Part shown: positions 1 to 9,127 of the stretch, piece by piece
Layout of the letters: each line of letters begins with the position of its first letter
How positions within the stretch are numbered: the first letter of the stretch is position 1
NCBI RefSeq assembly: GCF_003815775.1
Contig: NZ_CP033926.1
Span: 372,001 to 436,000 of the forward strand
Reading direction: 5' to 3'
Source: Chryseobacterium joostei
GTDB lineage: Bacteria; Bacteroidota; Bacteroidia; Flavobacteriales; Weeksellaceae
Length of the DNA stretch: 64,000 nucleotides
Translations under genes and position numbers: made by a program
The notes under the pieces: model-generated
Databases searched by the model: none
What the model was told of the DNA's origin: nothing
Seen by the model: only the letters and a program-made list of their open reading frames with translations

Positions 1-2
1 CT

Positions 3-812
3 CATTACAATTACCTGCGCAAAGGGCTGAAGTTAGGTAACGGCGTTCTTGTAGATGGGCTTATTAAAGATGGTTTGTGGGACGTGTACAATGATTTTCA
101 TATGGGAAGTGCAGCAGAACTTGGCGTGAAAAAATACGGACTGACGAGGCAGCAACTGGATGATTATGCATTGCTTTCCTATAAAAAAGCACAAGAGGCT
201 GCCACCGGTAATAAATTCAATAACGAATTGATCAGCATATCGATTGAAGGGAAAAAAGGGACAACACTTATAGATAGAGATGAAGATATTGATAAACTCA
301 TTCCTGAAAAAATATCACTTTTAAAGCCCGCCTTTGAAAATGACGGTACACTAACAGCGGCTAATTCAAGTAATCTGAATGATGGAGCGGCTGCAATATT
401 GCTGGCGTCCTCAGAAGCGGTAAAAGAACATGATTTGAAGCCGTTAGCGAGAATCGTTACCTATGCTGATGCTGCCCAATCTCCGGAATGGTTTACAACT
501 TCTCCATCCATAGCCATTCAAAAAGTACTGAAACAGTCAGGGCTCAGTTTGTCGGATATTGACTACTTTGAAATTAATGAAGCATATTCTTCTGTAATTT
601 TATCCAATCAGCAAATTCTGGGATATGATTTGGATCGGGTAAATGTTTATGGGGGAGCAGTGGCACTTGGACATCCAATCGGGGCTTCAGGAGCAAGGAT
701 TATAGTGACTTTAGTAAACGTTTTGCGAAAGGAAAAAGGACGATATGGTATTGCGGCCATCTGTAACGGAGGTGGTGGCGCTTCAGCAATTCTTATTGAA
801 AATATGAATTAA
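3..812 (+). CDS. Acetyl-CoA acetyltransferase (thiolase), C-terminal part, cut by the window edge
   Basis: The reading frame is open from base 3, so the 5' part of the gene lies to the left of the window. About 269 residues are visible. They match the C-terminal two thirds of type II thiolases, which condense or cleave acetyl-CoA units. Visible family marks are the segment DAYNDFHMG-like (here DVYNDFHMGSAAE), EINEAYSS, the catalytic histidine in GHPIGASGAR, and the second active-site cysteine in CNGGGGAS near the end. The nucleophilic cysteine of the N-terminal half is outside the window. It could serve acetoacetyl-CoA formation or beta-oxidation. A separate thiolase gene sits in the fad operon at 56919-58097, so this one is a paralogue with its own context. 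The family call is secure; the exact substrate is not. Confidence 0.93.
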   Translation, partial: HYNYLRKGLKLGNGVLVDGLIKDGLWDVYNDFHMGSAAELGVKKYGLTRQQLDDYALLSYKKAQEAATGNKFNNELISISIEGKKGTTLIDRDEDIDKLIPEKISLLKPAFENDGTLTAANSSNLNDGAAAILLASSEAVKEHDLKPLARIVTYADAAQSPEWFTTSPSIAIQKVLKQSGLSLSDIDYFEINEAYSSVILSNQQILGYDLDRVNVYGGAVALGHPIGASGARIIVTLVNVLRKEKGRYGIAAICNGGGGASAILIENMN

Positions 813-885
813 AAACATAATTTTTAGCACATAGAAAAATTAGAGACTGTTATTGATATGGAAAATAGTGGTGGAGGATTGCCTG

Positions 886-1005
886 ATGAAGGATAAGGAA
901 GACTACAACTTAACAACGCTAATGCAGCCTAAAAGTTGGAAGTATTTACTAAATAAATATGAAGATTGCAGACGAAAATTCAGGGAAATTATTCTATCTC
1001 AATAA
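886..1005 (+). CDS. Possible small protein or gene remnant, 39 aa
   Basis: An ATG-started frame of 39 codons runs MKDKEDYNLTTLMQPKSW and ends in REIILSQ. A GGAGG-like sequence lies about ten bases before the start, but Bacteroidota rarely depend on such sites. The composition (charged, with WKYLLNKYEDC) looks protein-like rather than random. No family is recognised. It may equally be the broken end of a lost gene or chance. There is no partner gene or promoter that supports it. Confidence 0.18.
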   Translation: MKDKEDYNLTTLMQPKSWKYLLNKYEDCRRKFREIILSQ

Positions 1006-1173
1006 TTCCGCTGATATTGTTTAAAAATAAATCTAAATAATGACGACCCAAACTGATTGATAATTATACAATTCGTTTGGACTTTATTGATTATTTGAAA
1101 ATCAATTTATACTAAATATTAATAAACTGATAAATGTCACCTTGTTCTTATTTTTATTGATTCTAAATAAATA

Positions 1174-1181
1174 TAAATTTG
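1174..1181 (+). promoter_or_regulatory. Candidate -7 box before the GEVED/T9SS gene
   Basis: TAAATTTG fits the Bacteroidota TAnnTTTG consensus and would put the transcript start just before the ATG at 1204. The nearest TTG (1157-1159) is only 14 bases upstream, short for a -33 element, so this is a weak call. Confidence 0.3.
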
Positions 1182-1203
1182 TCTCAATCAAATTAAGAAC
1201 TTC

Positions 1204-2508
1204 ATGAGAAAACTAACTACTCTTTCTGCTATCATTTTATGCGGACTAATGGATGCTCAATATTGTGCTCCTGCATTTCAATATGGTGCCAGCAGCAACA
1301 TGATAAGTAATGTAACCTTTGGAAGCATTAACAATGCATCAACAATGAATTCTTCAACAGCTCCGGAATATGAGGATTTTACTTCAATTTCTACGGATCT
1401 GATAGCAGGGAATTCATATCCTATATCTGTAAAAGGACCATCAAGTACGTTTCCAAGTGATGTAGTGGTATACATTGATTTTAATCAGAACGGTAACTTT
1501 GATGATGCTGGAGAGAGCTTTTTTATAGGTAGATTGGCTGCTGCTAATCCTGCAAATGCTTTTACAATTGATAGTACGATTACAATCCCGTCCAATGTTT
1601 CTGGTGGGAGCAAAAGAATGAGAATTCTTAAAAATACAAATGTATCGGCTTATTCGGATCCAAATGCTCAGAATTCAATCAATTCAGCTTGCGATCAGGG
1701 CTTAAGAGCGGGACAGACTGAAGACTATACAGTGAATATTTCAGGAGGAAGCTCAGGATTTCCGGCACCGTACTGTGGTTCTGAAAATATAACAAGCCTT
1801 ACAGTAAGCGAAATAAGTAAGGTGGAGTTTGTTGGGATAACGAACGAAAGTCCTATTGATGGAAATTCATCTGTAATGGAAGACTTTACAGGAACTGTTT
1901 TCAATGTAAACCGCGGAAGTGGTTATCCAATAACAGTAACCGGAGGAACTCATGGTCAGGCAACCGTTTCAGCCTATGCCTATATCGATTTTAATCATAA
2001 CAATCAGTTTGATGCTGATGAAAAGTTTAATCTTGGGTATTTGGATAATTCAAATCCTGTTTCTGGTCATGAATCAGGGGTGACTTCCGAAACAATTACC
2101 ATCCCTGCCAATGCATTATTGGGAGTAACCCGTTTCAGGTTGGTAAAAGCTTATGAATCCAGCTCATGGATGGGAACGTTGGAGAATTTACCATGTCCGT
2201 CAGGTTGGTTCATCGGTCAGGCAGAGGATTATACCATTAATGTACAGCCGGAAAACCTTTCAACTACAGAGGTTTCCAAGGATGCATCAAAGGGTATAAA
2301 GGTATATCCAAACCCTACTACAGGGTCTGTAACGATCAAAATGAAAGAGGGACTGGAAAAGTATGAAGTTTACAATATTTCAGGACAAAAACTTTCGGAA
2401 GGGAATTCTGGGATTGTAAATATGAGCAATCTGGTTCCGGGAATTTATCTTATCAAAATCCTTACAAAAAATAAAAATATAACCACTGAAAAGGTTATCA
2501 AAAAATAA
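1204..2508 (+). CDS. Secreted GEVED-domain protein with T9SS type A sorting domain
   Basis: The 434-residue product starts with a signal peptide (about residues 1-19, ending DAQ). It holds two GEVED-type beta domains. Each has the signature YIDFNxNxxFD: residues near 95-105 read IDFNQNGNFDDAGE, and the second, near 260, reads IDFNHNNQFDADEK. The acidic D/N residues suggest calcium binding, as is usual in this domain. The last 70 residues form a Por secretion tail: KVYPNPTTG, then VYNISGQKL, then LVPGIYLIKI. This marks it as cargo of the type IX secretion system, to be anchored on or released from the cell surface. No enzymatic domain is seen, so an adhesive or structural role is likely but not shown. 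It stands alone, with a terminator just behind it. Confidence 0.9.
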   Translation: MRKLTTLSAIILCGLMDAQYCAPAFQYGASSNMISNVTFGSINNASTMNSSTAPEYEDFTSISTDLIAGNSYPISVKGPSSTFPSDVVVYIDFNQNGNFDDAGESFFIGRLAAANPANAFTIDSTITIPSNVSGGSKRMRILKNTNVSAYSDPNAQNSINSACDQGLRAGQTEDYTVNISGGSSGFPAPYCGSENITSLTVSEISKVEFVGITNESPIDGNSSVMEDFTGTVFNVNRGSGYPITVTGGTHGQATVSAYAYIDFNHNNQFDADEKFNLGYLDNSNPVSGHESGVTSETITIPANALLGVTRFRLVKAYESSSWMGTLENLPCPSGWFIGQAEDYTINVQPENLSTTEVSKDASKGIKVYPNPTTGSVTIKMKEGLEKYEVYNISGQKLSEGNSGIVNMSNLVPGIYLIKILTKNKNITTEKVIKK

Positions 2509-2554
2509 ACACACATATCATATCTAATCATATCCATATCAATTTTTGTTTTTT

Positions 2555-2585
2555 AACCGGCAGATTCTATCTGTCGGTTTTTGTT
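2555..2585 (+). terminator. Rho-independent terminator of the GEVED gene
   Basis: An 11-bp stem with one G-T pair (AACCGGCAGAT against ATCTGTCGGTT) and a 3-base loop is followed by TTTTTGTTTG. It lies 47 bases after the stop codon and before the convergent SNF2 gene. Confidence 0.85.
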
Positions 2586-2602
2586 TGAATCAAGGAATCA
2601 GA

Positions 2603-5600
2603 CTATTTGGATTCTAAAATATCGAGAAGATCCTGTTTTGATAATCCCTGAAGCTTCTTTCCATCTGTTTTGAGCAGGTTCTGAGCTAGTATTGTTTTCT
2701 TTTTCTGTAACGTAAGAATCTTTTCTTCCACCGTATTTGAACAGATCATTCGAACGGCGATTACATTCTTGGTTTGGCCTATGCGGTAACTACGGTCAAT
2801 GGCCTGATTTTCTGTAGCAGGATTCCACCAAGGGTCAATTAGGTAGATATAATCAGCTTGGGTAAGGTTAAGCCCAACACCACCGGCTTTTAGACTTATT
2901 AAAAATACTCGGATATCTTCATTTTCCTGGAAATTAGCTACTTTTTTACCTCTGTCCTTGGTTTTGCCGGTGAGATATTCAAAAGGAATTCCATGGCGTT
3001 CCAATTCAGGTTTCAGAAGGTCTAGCATCCCTACAAATTGAGAGAATACAAGAATTTTGTGATCTTTTGACTTTCCAAGGATCTGTTCCATCAGAATTTC
3101 GATTTTAACGGCATGCTCTCCAGAATACCCCTCTTTAATCAGGATAGGGGAATTACAGATCTGTCTAAGCCTTGTAAGGCCTGTAAGTACATGCATGCTG
3201 TTTTTATTAAGATCATCATCATTAGCTGCGATAAATTCACGAAGTTCCTTTTCATAGGCATCATAAATCCTGCGCTGTTCGGCATTCATTTCACAGTAAA
3301 TAACCGTCTCTGTTTTTTCCGGAAGCTCTTTGGCAACTTGTTTTTTGGTTCTTCGGAGAATAAATGGTTTGATCTTCTGCTGAAGTTCTATGGCACGTTT
3401 GCTGTACTCAAATTTATCAATGGGGATGGCATAGATGTCCTTAAAGTATTGTTTGCTTCCCAATAACCCGGGACAGGCAAACGAAAGCTGGCTGTAAAGA
3501 TCAAAAGTACTGTTTTCAACAGGTGTTCCCGTTAATACAATTCTATTTCTGGATTGGAGTAGACGGGCGGCTTTGTACCTTTCTGAATTAGGATTTTTAA
3601 TTGTTTGAGATTCATCAAGAAAAGTATAGTTAAAGGTGAAAGTCTTCAAAAAACGAATATCCGAAAGCAACATTCCGTAAGAGGTGAGAATAACTTCATA
3701 ATCAGAAAAATGCGCTGTAGATTTCTGTCTGTCTGCACCATAATGCACCAAAACTTTTATGGATGGAGCGAACTTGCTGATCTCATCCTGCCAGTTAAAA
3801 ATCAGTGAAGTAGGAACAACAACAAGATTGGTGGTGTGTGCTCGTTTTTCTCTCTGAGATAAGATGAATGCAATGATCTGAAGCGTTTTTCCCAGTCCCA
3901 TATCATCGGCAAGGCACCCTCCGAAATTAAATCCGTCAAGAAAGTTAAGCCAATTTAATCCATCATGCTGATAATCCCTTAATTCTGCATGTAATCCTTC
4001 AGGAATATCTATTCTGGGAATATCCTTAACCGCTGAAAATTGCGACGAATAGGAGACAATTTCATCATATGTCTCTGTACTTAGTACCTCCTTTTCAAAA
4101 AGTGAAGAAACTTCTGTAAAGTTGATTTTTGGAATTTTTAATAATTCTTCATCAATTTCTCCTGCCTGAAAATAGGCCGCTATTTTATCCATCCATTCTT
4201 CAGGAAGAATTCCCAGGGTTCCATCATCCAGTTGAACAAATTTGCTTTTATTACGAATGGTTCTGTGAAGCTGCTTCAGGGTGGCTTCTTTTGGTCCAAA
4301 TCCAACTTTTAGCTTCGCATTGAACCAATCCAATCCGCTGGTAATCTGGATGTTAATCTTTGCGCGATGTGGGTTTAACTTATTGTTTTTTAATTCGTTG
4401 AAGCCCAGTATGATGATCCCCTCATTTCGCCATGTCTCAAAAGCGTCAAGAAACCAGTTGTTATCCAGGAACTTATCTCTGTGAAGATAAAAATAATCGT
4501 ACCCATCCATCTGCTCTTCAAAGTCAGGATGTTGCTGCATGATTAAAGAAGTAAAGCGTGCTTCCGCTGCATCATTTCTTTCTATTTTAAATACATTTCC
4601 ATTTTGGTCAGTATCAAAAATCTGCTTTCTAGAGTACACAGGAACTTCAACCTGACCATACTTCATCACAGGTGTTATTCCAATATAGTTTTCCTGTTGA
4701 CGGATATAAACCACTCTTTCAACCTGATGATTCTTGTCTTTAAGTTGTACTTCCGTTGCGGGTTGTATGTAGCTATAATTGATATGGATACGTTCTTCAA
4801 TGGTAGATAGGATATTCTGCATAAAAGCTTCATATTTGGAAGAATGTACCAATAAAATTTCATTGTTTGCCTTGAAAAACTTAATGATTCTAAGGATGTC
4901 TGGATGATCTACAAGGCTGAAAGTGTTGTTGTTATAAACAAAATATTCATTTCTGATGATAACATTTTTAAAAGGTAGAGAAATATCATTAAATTGTAAT
5001 TCTCCTATAATTTCATAAAATGGATCTTTCTTAAATACAGATAGTTGTACCTCTGCATCTAAAGTGTTAAGTTTAATAGGGATAAGGGATTTTGAAGAGA
5101 CAGTTTCTGCAATATCCCGGTCATGATAATAGACTTCCAGATCCAAAGGATTTTGTACAATGAGCTTTAAAGCTTCCAATTCAGAAGCATTATATTCTTC
5201 ATTATAATTATTATGAAAAGAAGTAATGGCTGTATAAAATTTGATCTCCAAGGGTTTTTCTGCTTTCCATATCAGCTGCATGGCGTCCACTGAGGTTACG
5301 GGATTTTTAATTTTTCCTGTTTGAGTCATTTCTGCTTCCATCAGTGAAAAGATCAGATGATTATAGTAACGGTGCTTTCCTATCACCAATATCTGCTTTT
5401 TACCGGTTTCAAGGATCGCTAGTTCATCTAATCTTGAAGATTGCTGAGGAAGAAGTTCTTTTTTTAACAGCATCTCATCCATGGGAAGCATCTCTTTAAT
5501 TTTAGGCTGTATTTCAAGTTTCCCATCAATGTATTCCAACTGGAAATAGAGATCAAGATCCGGTTCGTTTTCCAGACCATATCCTTTCGCCTTGGAAATT

Positions 5601-5938
5601 AGTGTTTTTCTTCGTAGAAGATCATCAAAGAAGATGAGATAGTTTTTTTCCTCAAGAATGCAATGGATAATTTCTGCCTGATGAGAACAAAGCTGATCTT
5701 TAGGATTGTCACACGTGCAGGAGCAAAGTAGTGAACTGCCGATTTTACTAATGCTGACTACAGGAAAGTCCTGCAGAGAGGTATTTTTTGTAAATGTTCC
5801 GATGTTGTTTTCTATGGTAACAGGATAGATCTCACGAAAATCCTTGATGCCAACAAATGCGCTTTCTGTGGTATGTTTCAAAAGATCATATACGGAAAGC
5901 GTACTGAGATTGGTGCCTTCAAGGATGTATTCTGCCAT
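2603..5938 (-). CDS. SWIM zinc-finger SNF2-family DNA helicase/translocase
   Basis: With the chosen start the protein has 1111 residues. A SWIM zinc finger stands at about residues 74-86 (CTC then CSH, the CxC...CxH pattern). A long middle region follows, and the C-terminal 430 residues form a Swi2/Snf2 ATPase: Walker A DDMGLGKT near 680, DESQ box near 775, TGTPVEN, and the helicase C motifs LISLKAGGVGLNL and QAIDRSYRIGQ. Such proteins move along duplex DNA and are linked to repair or transcription-complex remodelling; the substrate here is unknown. The frame is open 46 codons further upstream, but that extension overlaps the divergent SDR promoter region. A TAAGTTTG -7 box sits 16-23 bases before the chosen ATG, which supports the shorter form. 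Confidence 0.93.
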   Translation of the reverse strand: MAEYILEGTNLSTLSVYDLLKHTTESAFVGIKDFREIYPVTIENNIGTFTKNTSLQDFPVVSISKIGSSLLCSCTCDNPKDQLCSHQAEIIHCILEEKNYLIFFDDLLRRKTLISKAKGYGLENEPDLDLYFQLEYIDGKLEIQPKIKEMLPMDEMLLKKELLPQQSSRLDELAILETGKKQILVIGKHRYYNHLIFSLMEAEMTQTGKIKNPVTSVDAMQLIWKAEKPLEIKFYTAITSFHNNYNEEYNASELEALKLIVQNPLDLEVYYHDRDIAETVSSKSLIPIKLNTLDAEVQLSVFKKDPFYEIIGELQFNDISLPFKNVIIRNEYFVYNNNTFSLVDHPDILRIIKFFKANNEILLVHSSKYEAFMQNILSTIEERIHINYSYIQPATEVQLKDKNHQVERVVYIRQQENYIGITPVMKYGQVEVPVYSRKQIFDTDQNGNVFKIERNDAAEARFTSLIMQQHPDFEEQMDGYDYFYLHRDKFLDNNWFLDAFETWRNEGIIILGFNELKNNKLNPHRAKINIQITSGLDWFNAKLKVGFGPKEATLKQLHRTIRNKSKFVQLDDGTLGILPEEWMDKIAAYFQAGEIDEELLKIPKINFTEVSSLFEKEVLSTETYDEIVSYSSQFSAVKDIPRIDIPEGLHAELRDYQHDGLNWLNFLDGFNFGGCLADDMGLGKTLQIIAFILSQREKRAHTTNLVVVPTSLIFNWQDEISKFAPSIKVLVHYGADRQKSTAHFSDYEVILTSYGMLLSDIRFLKTFTFNYTFLDESQTIKNPNSERYKAARLLQSRNRIVLTGTPVENSTFDLYSQLSFACPGLLGSKQYFKDIYAIPIDKFEYSKRAIELQQKIKPFILRRTKKQVAKELPEKTETVIYCEMNAEQRRIYDAYEKELREFIAANDDDLNKNSMHVLTGLTRLRQICNSPILIKEGYSGEHAVKIEILMEQILGKSKDHKILVFSQFVGMLDLLKPELERHGIPFEYLTGKTKDRGKKVANFQENEDIRVFLISLKAGGVGLNLTQADYIYLIDPWWNPATENQAIDRSYRIGQTKNVIAVRMICSNTVEEKILTLQKKKTILAQNLLKTDGKKLQGLSKQDLLDILESK

Positions 5939-5953
5939 AAAAATTGATAGAGG

Positions 5954-5961
5954 CAAACTTA
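5954..5961 (-). promoter_or_regulatory. Candidate -7 box for the SNF2 gene
   Basis: On the minus strand this reads TAAGTTTG, a full match to TAnnTTTG, placed just before the preferred start at 5938. No good TTG was found at the normal distance. It is useful mainly because it argues against the longer open frame reaching 6076. Confidence 0.4.
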
Positions 5962-6085
5962 CAAAAAACAAACGAATGAAATGATGACCTGAAATCCATT
6001 TTGGATACAGCTTAATCCGTTTTGGCAACTTCTGCCTATCTATTGTTTCTGAACTTTGTCCTGTAATTTTAAACAAGAAAAAAAA

Positions 6086-6883
6086 ATGAAAACAGTTTTT
6101 ATAACAGGTGCTTCTACAGGATTAGGAAAAGCAGCTGCCAAATTATTTCAAAGCAAAGGCTGGAATGTGATTGCTACAATGAGAAATCCGGACGCAGATA
6201 CAGAATTGGCCTCCCTGGAAAATGTAACATTACTTCCGTTGGATGTTACCAATCCGGTACAAATTCAGTCAACCGTTAAAAAATCGCTTGAATTAGGGGA
6301 TGTGGATGTAGTGTTCAATAATGCAGGATATGGCCTTATTGGGCCTTTGGAAGCGCTTAGCGATGATCAGATCGTAAAGCAGCTGAATACGAATTTATTG
6401 GGTGTTATCCGTGTTACGCAGGCGTTTATTCCTTATTTTAGGGAGAGAGAAAGCGGAACCTTTATTTCTACGACGTCAATAGGTGGTTTAATTGCGTTTC
6501 CTTTGGGATCAACCTATCATGCGACAAAATGGGCATTGGAGGGCTGGAGTGAAAGTATGGCTTTTGAACTTAATAAGTTCGGAATAGATATTAAGACCGT
6601 TTCTCCCGGAGGAATCAAGACTGATTTTGTAAGCCGTTCTCTGGATTCTGCTACCAGTCCTGCTTATGAAGAAATGATTAATTCTTTATATTCCAGCATG
6701 GAGGGAATGATGGAGGCTGCTTCTACACCTGAACAGATTGCAGAAGTAGTATATGAGGCCGCTACAGATGGTAAAAAACAGCTAAGGTATGTAGCGGGTG
6801 AGGATGCCAAACACTTATATGCCCAAAGGCTGGAACTGGGAGATGAAGCTTTCAGGGAGCAGTTGGGAAAACAGTTTATTTAA
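6086..6883 (+). CDS. Short-chain dehydrogenase/reductase (SDR)
   Basis: The 265-residue protein is a classical SDR. It has the cofactor loop TGASTGLGKA at residues 8-17, the NNAGYG motif near 88, a catalytic serine in STTSIGG, and YHATK with the catalytic tyrosine and lysine near 152-156. The arginine in TMRNP after the second strand suggests NADP(H). The substrate cannot be told. The ATG at 6086 starts directly at the Rossmann strand; ten upstream codons in frame look like leader. The gene is followed 77 bases later by an AraC regulator in the same direction, a pairing common in Bacteroidota that suggests the regulator controls it. Confidence 0.92.
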   Translation: MKTVFITGASTGLGKAAAKLFQSKGWNVIATMRNPDADTELASLENVTLLPLDVTNPVQIQSTVKKSLELGDVDVVFNNAGYGLIGPLEALSDDQIVKQLNTNLLGVIRVTQAFIPYFRERESGTFISTTSIGGLIAFPLGSTYHATKWALEGWSESMAFELNKFGIDIKTVSPGGIKTDFVSRSLDSATSPAYEEMINSLYSSMEGMMEAASTPEQIAEVVYEAATDGKKQLRYVAGEDAKHLYAQRLELGDEAFREQLGKQFI

Positions 6884-6960
6884 TAATTTCCGTAAATAAA
6901 CGGTGTTGATTATGTGGTTTTTACATATTTTTTTATTCGGGAAGTTTATACCTTTACAAC

Positions 6961-7878
6961 ATGGAAAAGAAAGAAAATAGTCCTATGAAAATTTCATCCA
7001 TATCGGAACTGCATAATTTGTTGCAGCTTCCGGGGCCGCTTCATCCCTTGGTAAGTCTTATGGATAACGAAAGGATGAGTATCAATAATGACTTGATGGG
7101 TAAAAGTTTTCTATTGAATTTTTATAAGATTTCCTATAAATTTTCCATGAATGGTAAGAAAATGGGATATGGACAAGGGTATTATGACTTCAATGAAGGT
7201 GGAATGATGTTCACGGCACCCGGCCAGATTCTTTCACCGGAAGAGAATGCAGAATATTGTGGATATACGCTTGTAGTACATCCTGATTTTATCAGAAATT
7301 ATCCTTTGGGAAAGACTATTAAAAATTTAGGGTTCTTCTCTTATGATACAAATGAAGCTCTTCATTTATCTGATCAGGAGAAAGTTATAATAACCGGACT
7401 TCTGGACAGCATCAAAAATGAACTGAACACGGCGATTGATGAAGTAAGTCAGGATGTAATTGTGTCCTATATTGAGGTTCTGCTTAATTATAGTAACCGT
7501 TTCTATAAAAGACAGTTTATTACAAGAAAAGCTGTAAACAGTGATTTTCTGACTAAAATGGAAACGATACTCGAAAATTATTTTAATGAACAGAAAACCT
7601 TAACGCATGGACTTCCTACAGTAGAATTTCTGGCTTCAGAATTGAATTTTTCACCCCATTATCTGAGTGATATGCTGAGAAATCTTACAGGGCAGAATGC
7701 TCAGCAGCATATTCATGAAAAGCTGATTGAAAAAGCCAAGGAATATCTTACAGCAACTCATTTATCTGTGTCGAAAGTAGCTTATGCCTTAGGGTTTGAA
7801 CATCCACAGTCTTTTAATAAATTATTTAAAAGGAAGACAGAAAAAACGCCGCTAAGTTACAGGCATTCGTTTAATTAA
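6961..7878 (+). CDS. AraC-family transcriptional regulator (SDR-linked)
   Basis: The product of up to 305 residues has an N-terminal sensor region of about 190 residues. The C-terminal AraC DNA-binding domain shows both helix-turn-helix units: FLASELNFSPHYLSDMLRNLTG and VSKVAYALGFEHPQSFNKLFKR. A TACCTTTA sequence at 6949-6956 resembles a -7 box, which would place the transcript start close to the first ATG. The ninth codon (ATG at 6985) is therefore a serious alternative start. The ligand is unknown. The likely target is the SDR gene immediately upstream. A terminator follows seven bases after the stop. Confidence 0.9.
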   Translation: MEKKENSPMKISSISELHNLLQLPGPLHPLVSLMDNERMSINNDLMGKSFLLNFYKISYKFSMNGKKMGYGQGYYDFNEGGMMFTAPGQILSPEENAEYCGYTLVVHPDFIRNYPLGKTIKNLGFFSYDTNEALHLSDQEKVIITGLLDSIKNELNTAIDEVSQDVIVSYIEVLLNYSNRFYKRQFITRKAVNSDFLTKMETILENYFNEQKTLTHGLPTVEFLASELNFSPHYLSDMLRNLTGQNAQQHIHEKLIEKAKEYLTATHLSVSKVAYALGFEHPQSFNKLFKRKTEKTPLSYRHSFN

Positions 7879-7884
7879 ATATAA

Positions 7885-7914
7885 AATGCCCAGTTATTCT
7901 GCTGGGTATTTTGT
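7885..7914 (+). terminator. Terminator of the AraC gene
   Basis: A 9-bp stem (AATGCCCAG with CTGGGTATT, one G-T pair) and an 8-base loop are followed by TTTG. It directly follows the stop codon at 7878. Confidence 0.75.
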
Positions 7915-8030
7915 TGAAGAGTTTTTTTTGTAGAGTATAAAATGCCTTAGGTAGATGAAAATACTTTTTTAGGAGTAAAGCTCCCTACATTTAATATCAA
8001 AATATTTCACCAATCTTAAACCAAAATAAT

Positions 8031-9038
8031 ATGAAAAAACTAAATCTTATTTTATTTCTTGTGAGCGGAATAATGGCTTATGCTCAGCCGTCCATAACAA
8101 GAGCAGGCGTTGACCGAATTAACAGCACCATTACACTCAAATCTGAAGATGTAACGGGTACCTCTATTACAGCAGGTCCGGCAGGGGCTAATGTTACCTG
8201 GGATTTCTCAGGTTATACAGGTACAAATACTCTTACCATTACAACAAAAACATGTCCTGGACAATCCAATTGTTTTAGATTTCCCACAGCTAACAGGATT
8301 GCGGTACCAGCTGGTATAGAAACTAATGACTATACTCTTATGACGGATACGGAAGCAACAATGTTAGGTTCTTATTCAGGACCATCATTGGGAGATGTAA
8401 TGGTTACTTATGTTAATCCATTGATTGAGTATAAGTTTCCGATTACCTATCTGCAGCAATTTGATGATACCTATGAGTTTAACAGTGTTTCTGCTGCCAT
8501 TGGAAATACCAATGATACAGGACAGGTGAGCCAGACTGTGGATGCCTATGGAACCATAATAACTCCTACAGGAACCTATAACAATGTGTTGAGGATAAAA
8601 AGAATAAGAACTGCAACACAGATTATTGCAAGTGTGCCAGCTCCTATTACCGCTACCTATACCAATGAATCTTATCAGTGGGTAAGCCAGACTGCGGGGC
8701 CGGTATTTAGTTTTGCCATCAACACTTTTGTTCTTTTAGGAAATACCAATATTGCCAAAACGATATCCTATCTTGAGACAGAAACATTATCAACGATTGA
8801 TTTGGATAGTAGGAAAGCCGAAATATCAGTATATCCCAACCCAAGTACAGATTATATTACCCTGAGATCAAAAGAGGAGATTAAAAAGGTAATTGTTTCT
8901 TCACTTGAGGGTAAGATTATTTTAAATGCTGAAAATTCAAGAAGTATTGATGTTTCAAAGTTTCCCAAAGGAGTTTATATTCTTCGGGGAGAATTCAAAA
9001 ATGGCTCTTCGTTTTCCAAGAAAATCATTAAGAAATAG
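8031..9038 (+). CDS. Secreted protein with T9SS type A sorting domain
   Basis: The 335-residue protein has a clear signal peptide (MKKLNLILFLVSGIMAYAQ) and a C-terminal Por secretion tail of about 70 residues (SVYPNPSTDYITL, then ISSLEGK-like VSSLEGKIIL, then FPKGVYILRGEF). The middle 240 residues are beta-rich, Thr/Ser/Asn-rich and match no family I recognise. It should be exported by the type IX system to the surface or medium. It stands as a single gene between two terminators. Possible roles are adhesion or a surface structure; nothing enzymatic is visible. Confidence 0.85.
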   Translation: MKKLNLILFLVSGIMAYAQPSITRAGVDRINSTITLKSEDVTGTSITAGPAGANVTWDFSGYTGTNTLTITTKTCPGQSNCFRFPTANRIAVPAGIETNDYTLMTDTEATMLGSYSGPSLGDVMVTYVNPLIEYKFPITYLQQFDDTYEFNSVSAAIGNTNDTGQVSQTVDAYGTIITPTGTYNNVLRIKRIRTATQIIASVPAPITATYTNESYQWVSQTAGPVFSFAINTFVLLGNTNIAKTISYLETETLSTIDLDSRKAEISVYPNPSTDYITLRSKEEIKKVIVSSLEGKIILNAENSRSIDVSKFPKGVYILRGEFKNGSSFSKKIIKK

Positions 9039-9059
9039 GAAGTAATCTATATTGAATGT

Positions 9060-9118
9060 AAAAAAAAACAGGAAAATCACACTTTTCTGTTTTTTTATTT
9101 TATTTTATTTTATTTTTT
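9060..9118 (+). terminator. Terminator with a TTTTA-repeat tail
   Basis: An AACAGGAAA / TTTTCTGTT stem-loop is followed by seven T and then four tandem ATTTT units. It ends the T9SS gene and, being A/T-rich on both sides, may also act on the convergent acetyltransferase transcript. The short repeats are a simple low-complexity tail. Confidence 0.75.
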
Positions 9119-9127
9119 GAAAATTAT

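Larger units (their letters stand above)
813..1203. other. Intergenic stretch, mostly without recognisable genes
   Basis: This 391-base stretch separates the thiolase from the GEVED protein. It contains one short reading frame of 39 codons (listed separately) and a TAAATTTG sequence at 1174-1181 that fits the TAnnTTTG -7 box and lies about 22 bases before the next start codon. No good TTG element stands at the usual distance upstream. No terminator hairpin with a T-run was found after the thiolase. Nothing else was recognised. Confidence 0.5.

Noticed and set aside
5939..6076. N-terminal extension of the SNF2 protein by 46 residues
   Set aside because: It runs through the promoter region shared with the divergent SDR gene and is not part of the SWIM-SNF2 domain pattern; a -7 box stands before the shorter start.
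9090..9118. Tandem ATTTT units as a phase-variation repeat
   Set aside because: They lie in the tail of a terminator between two convergent genes, where slippage would not change a gene or a promoter.
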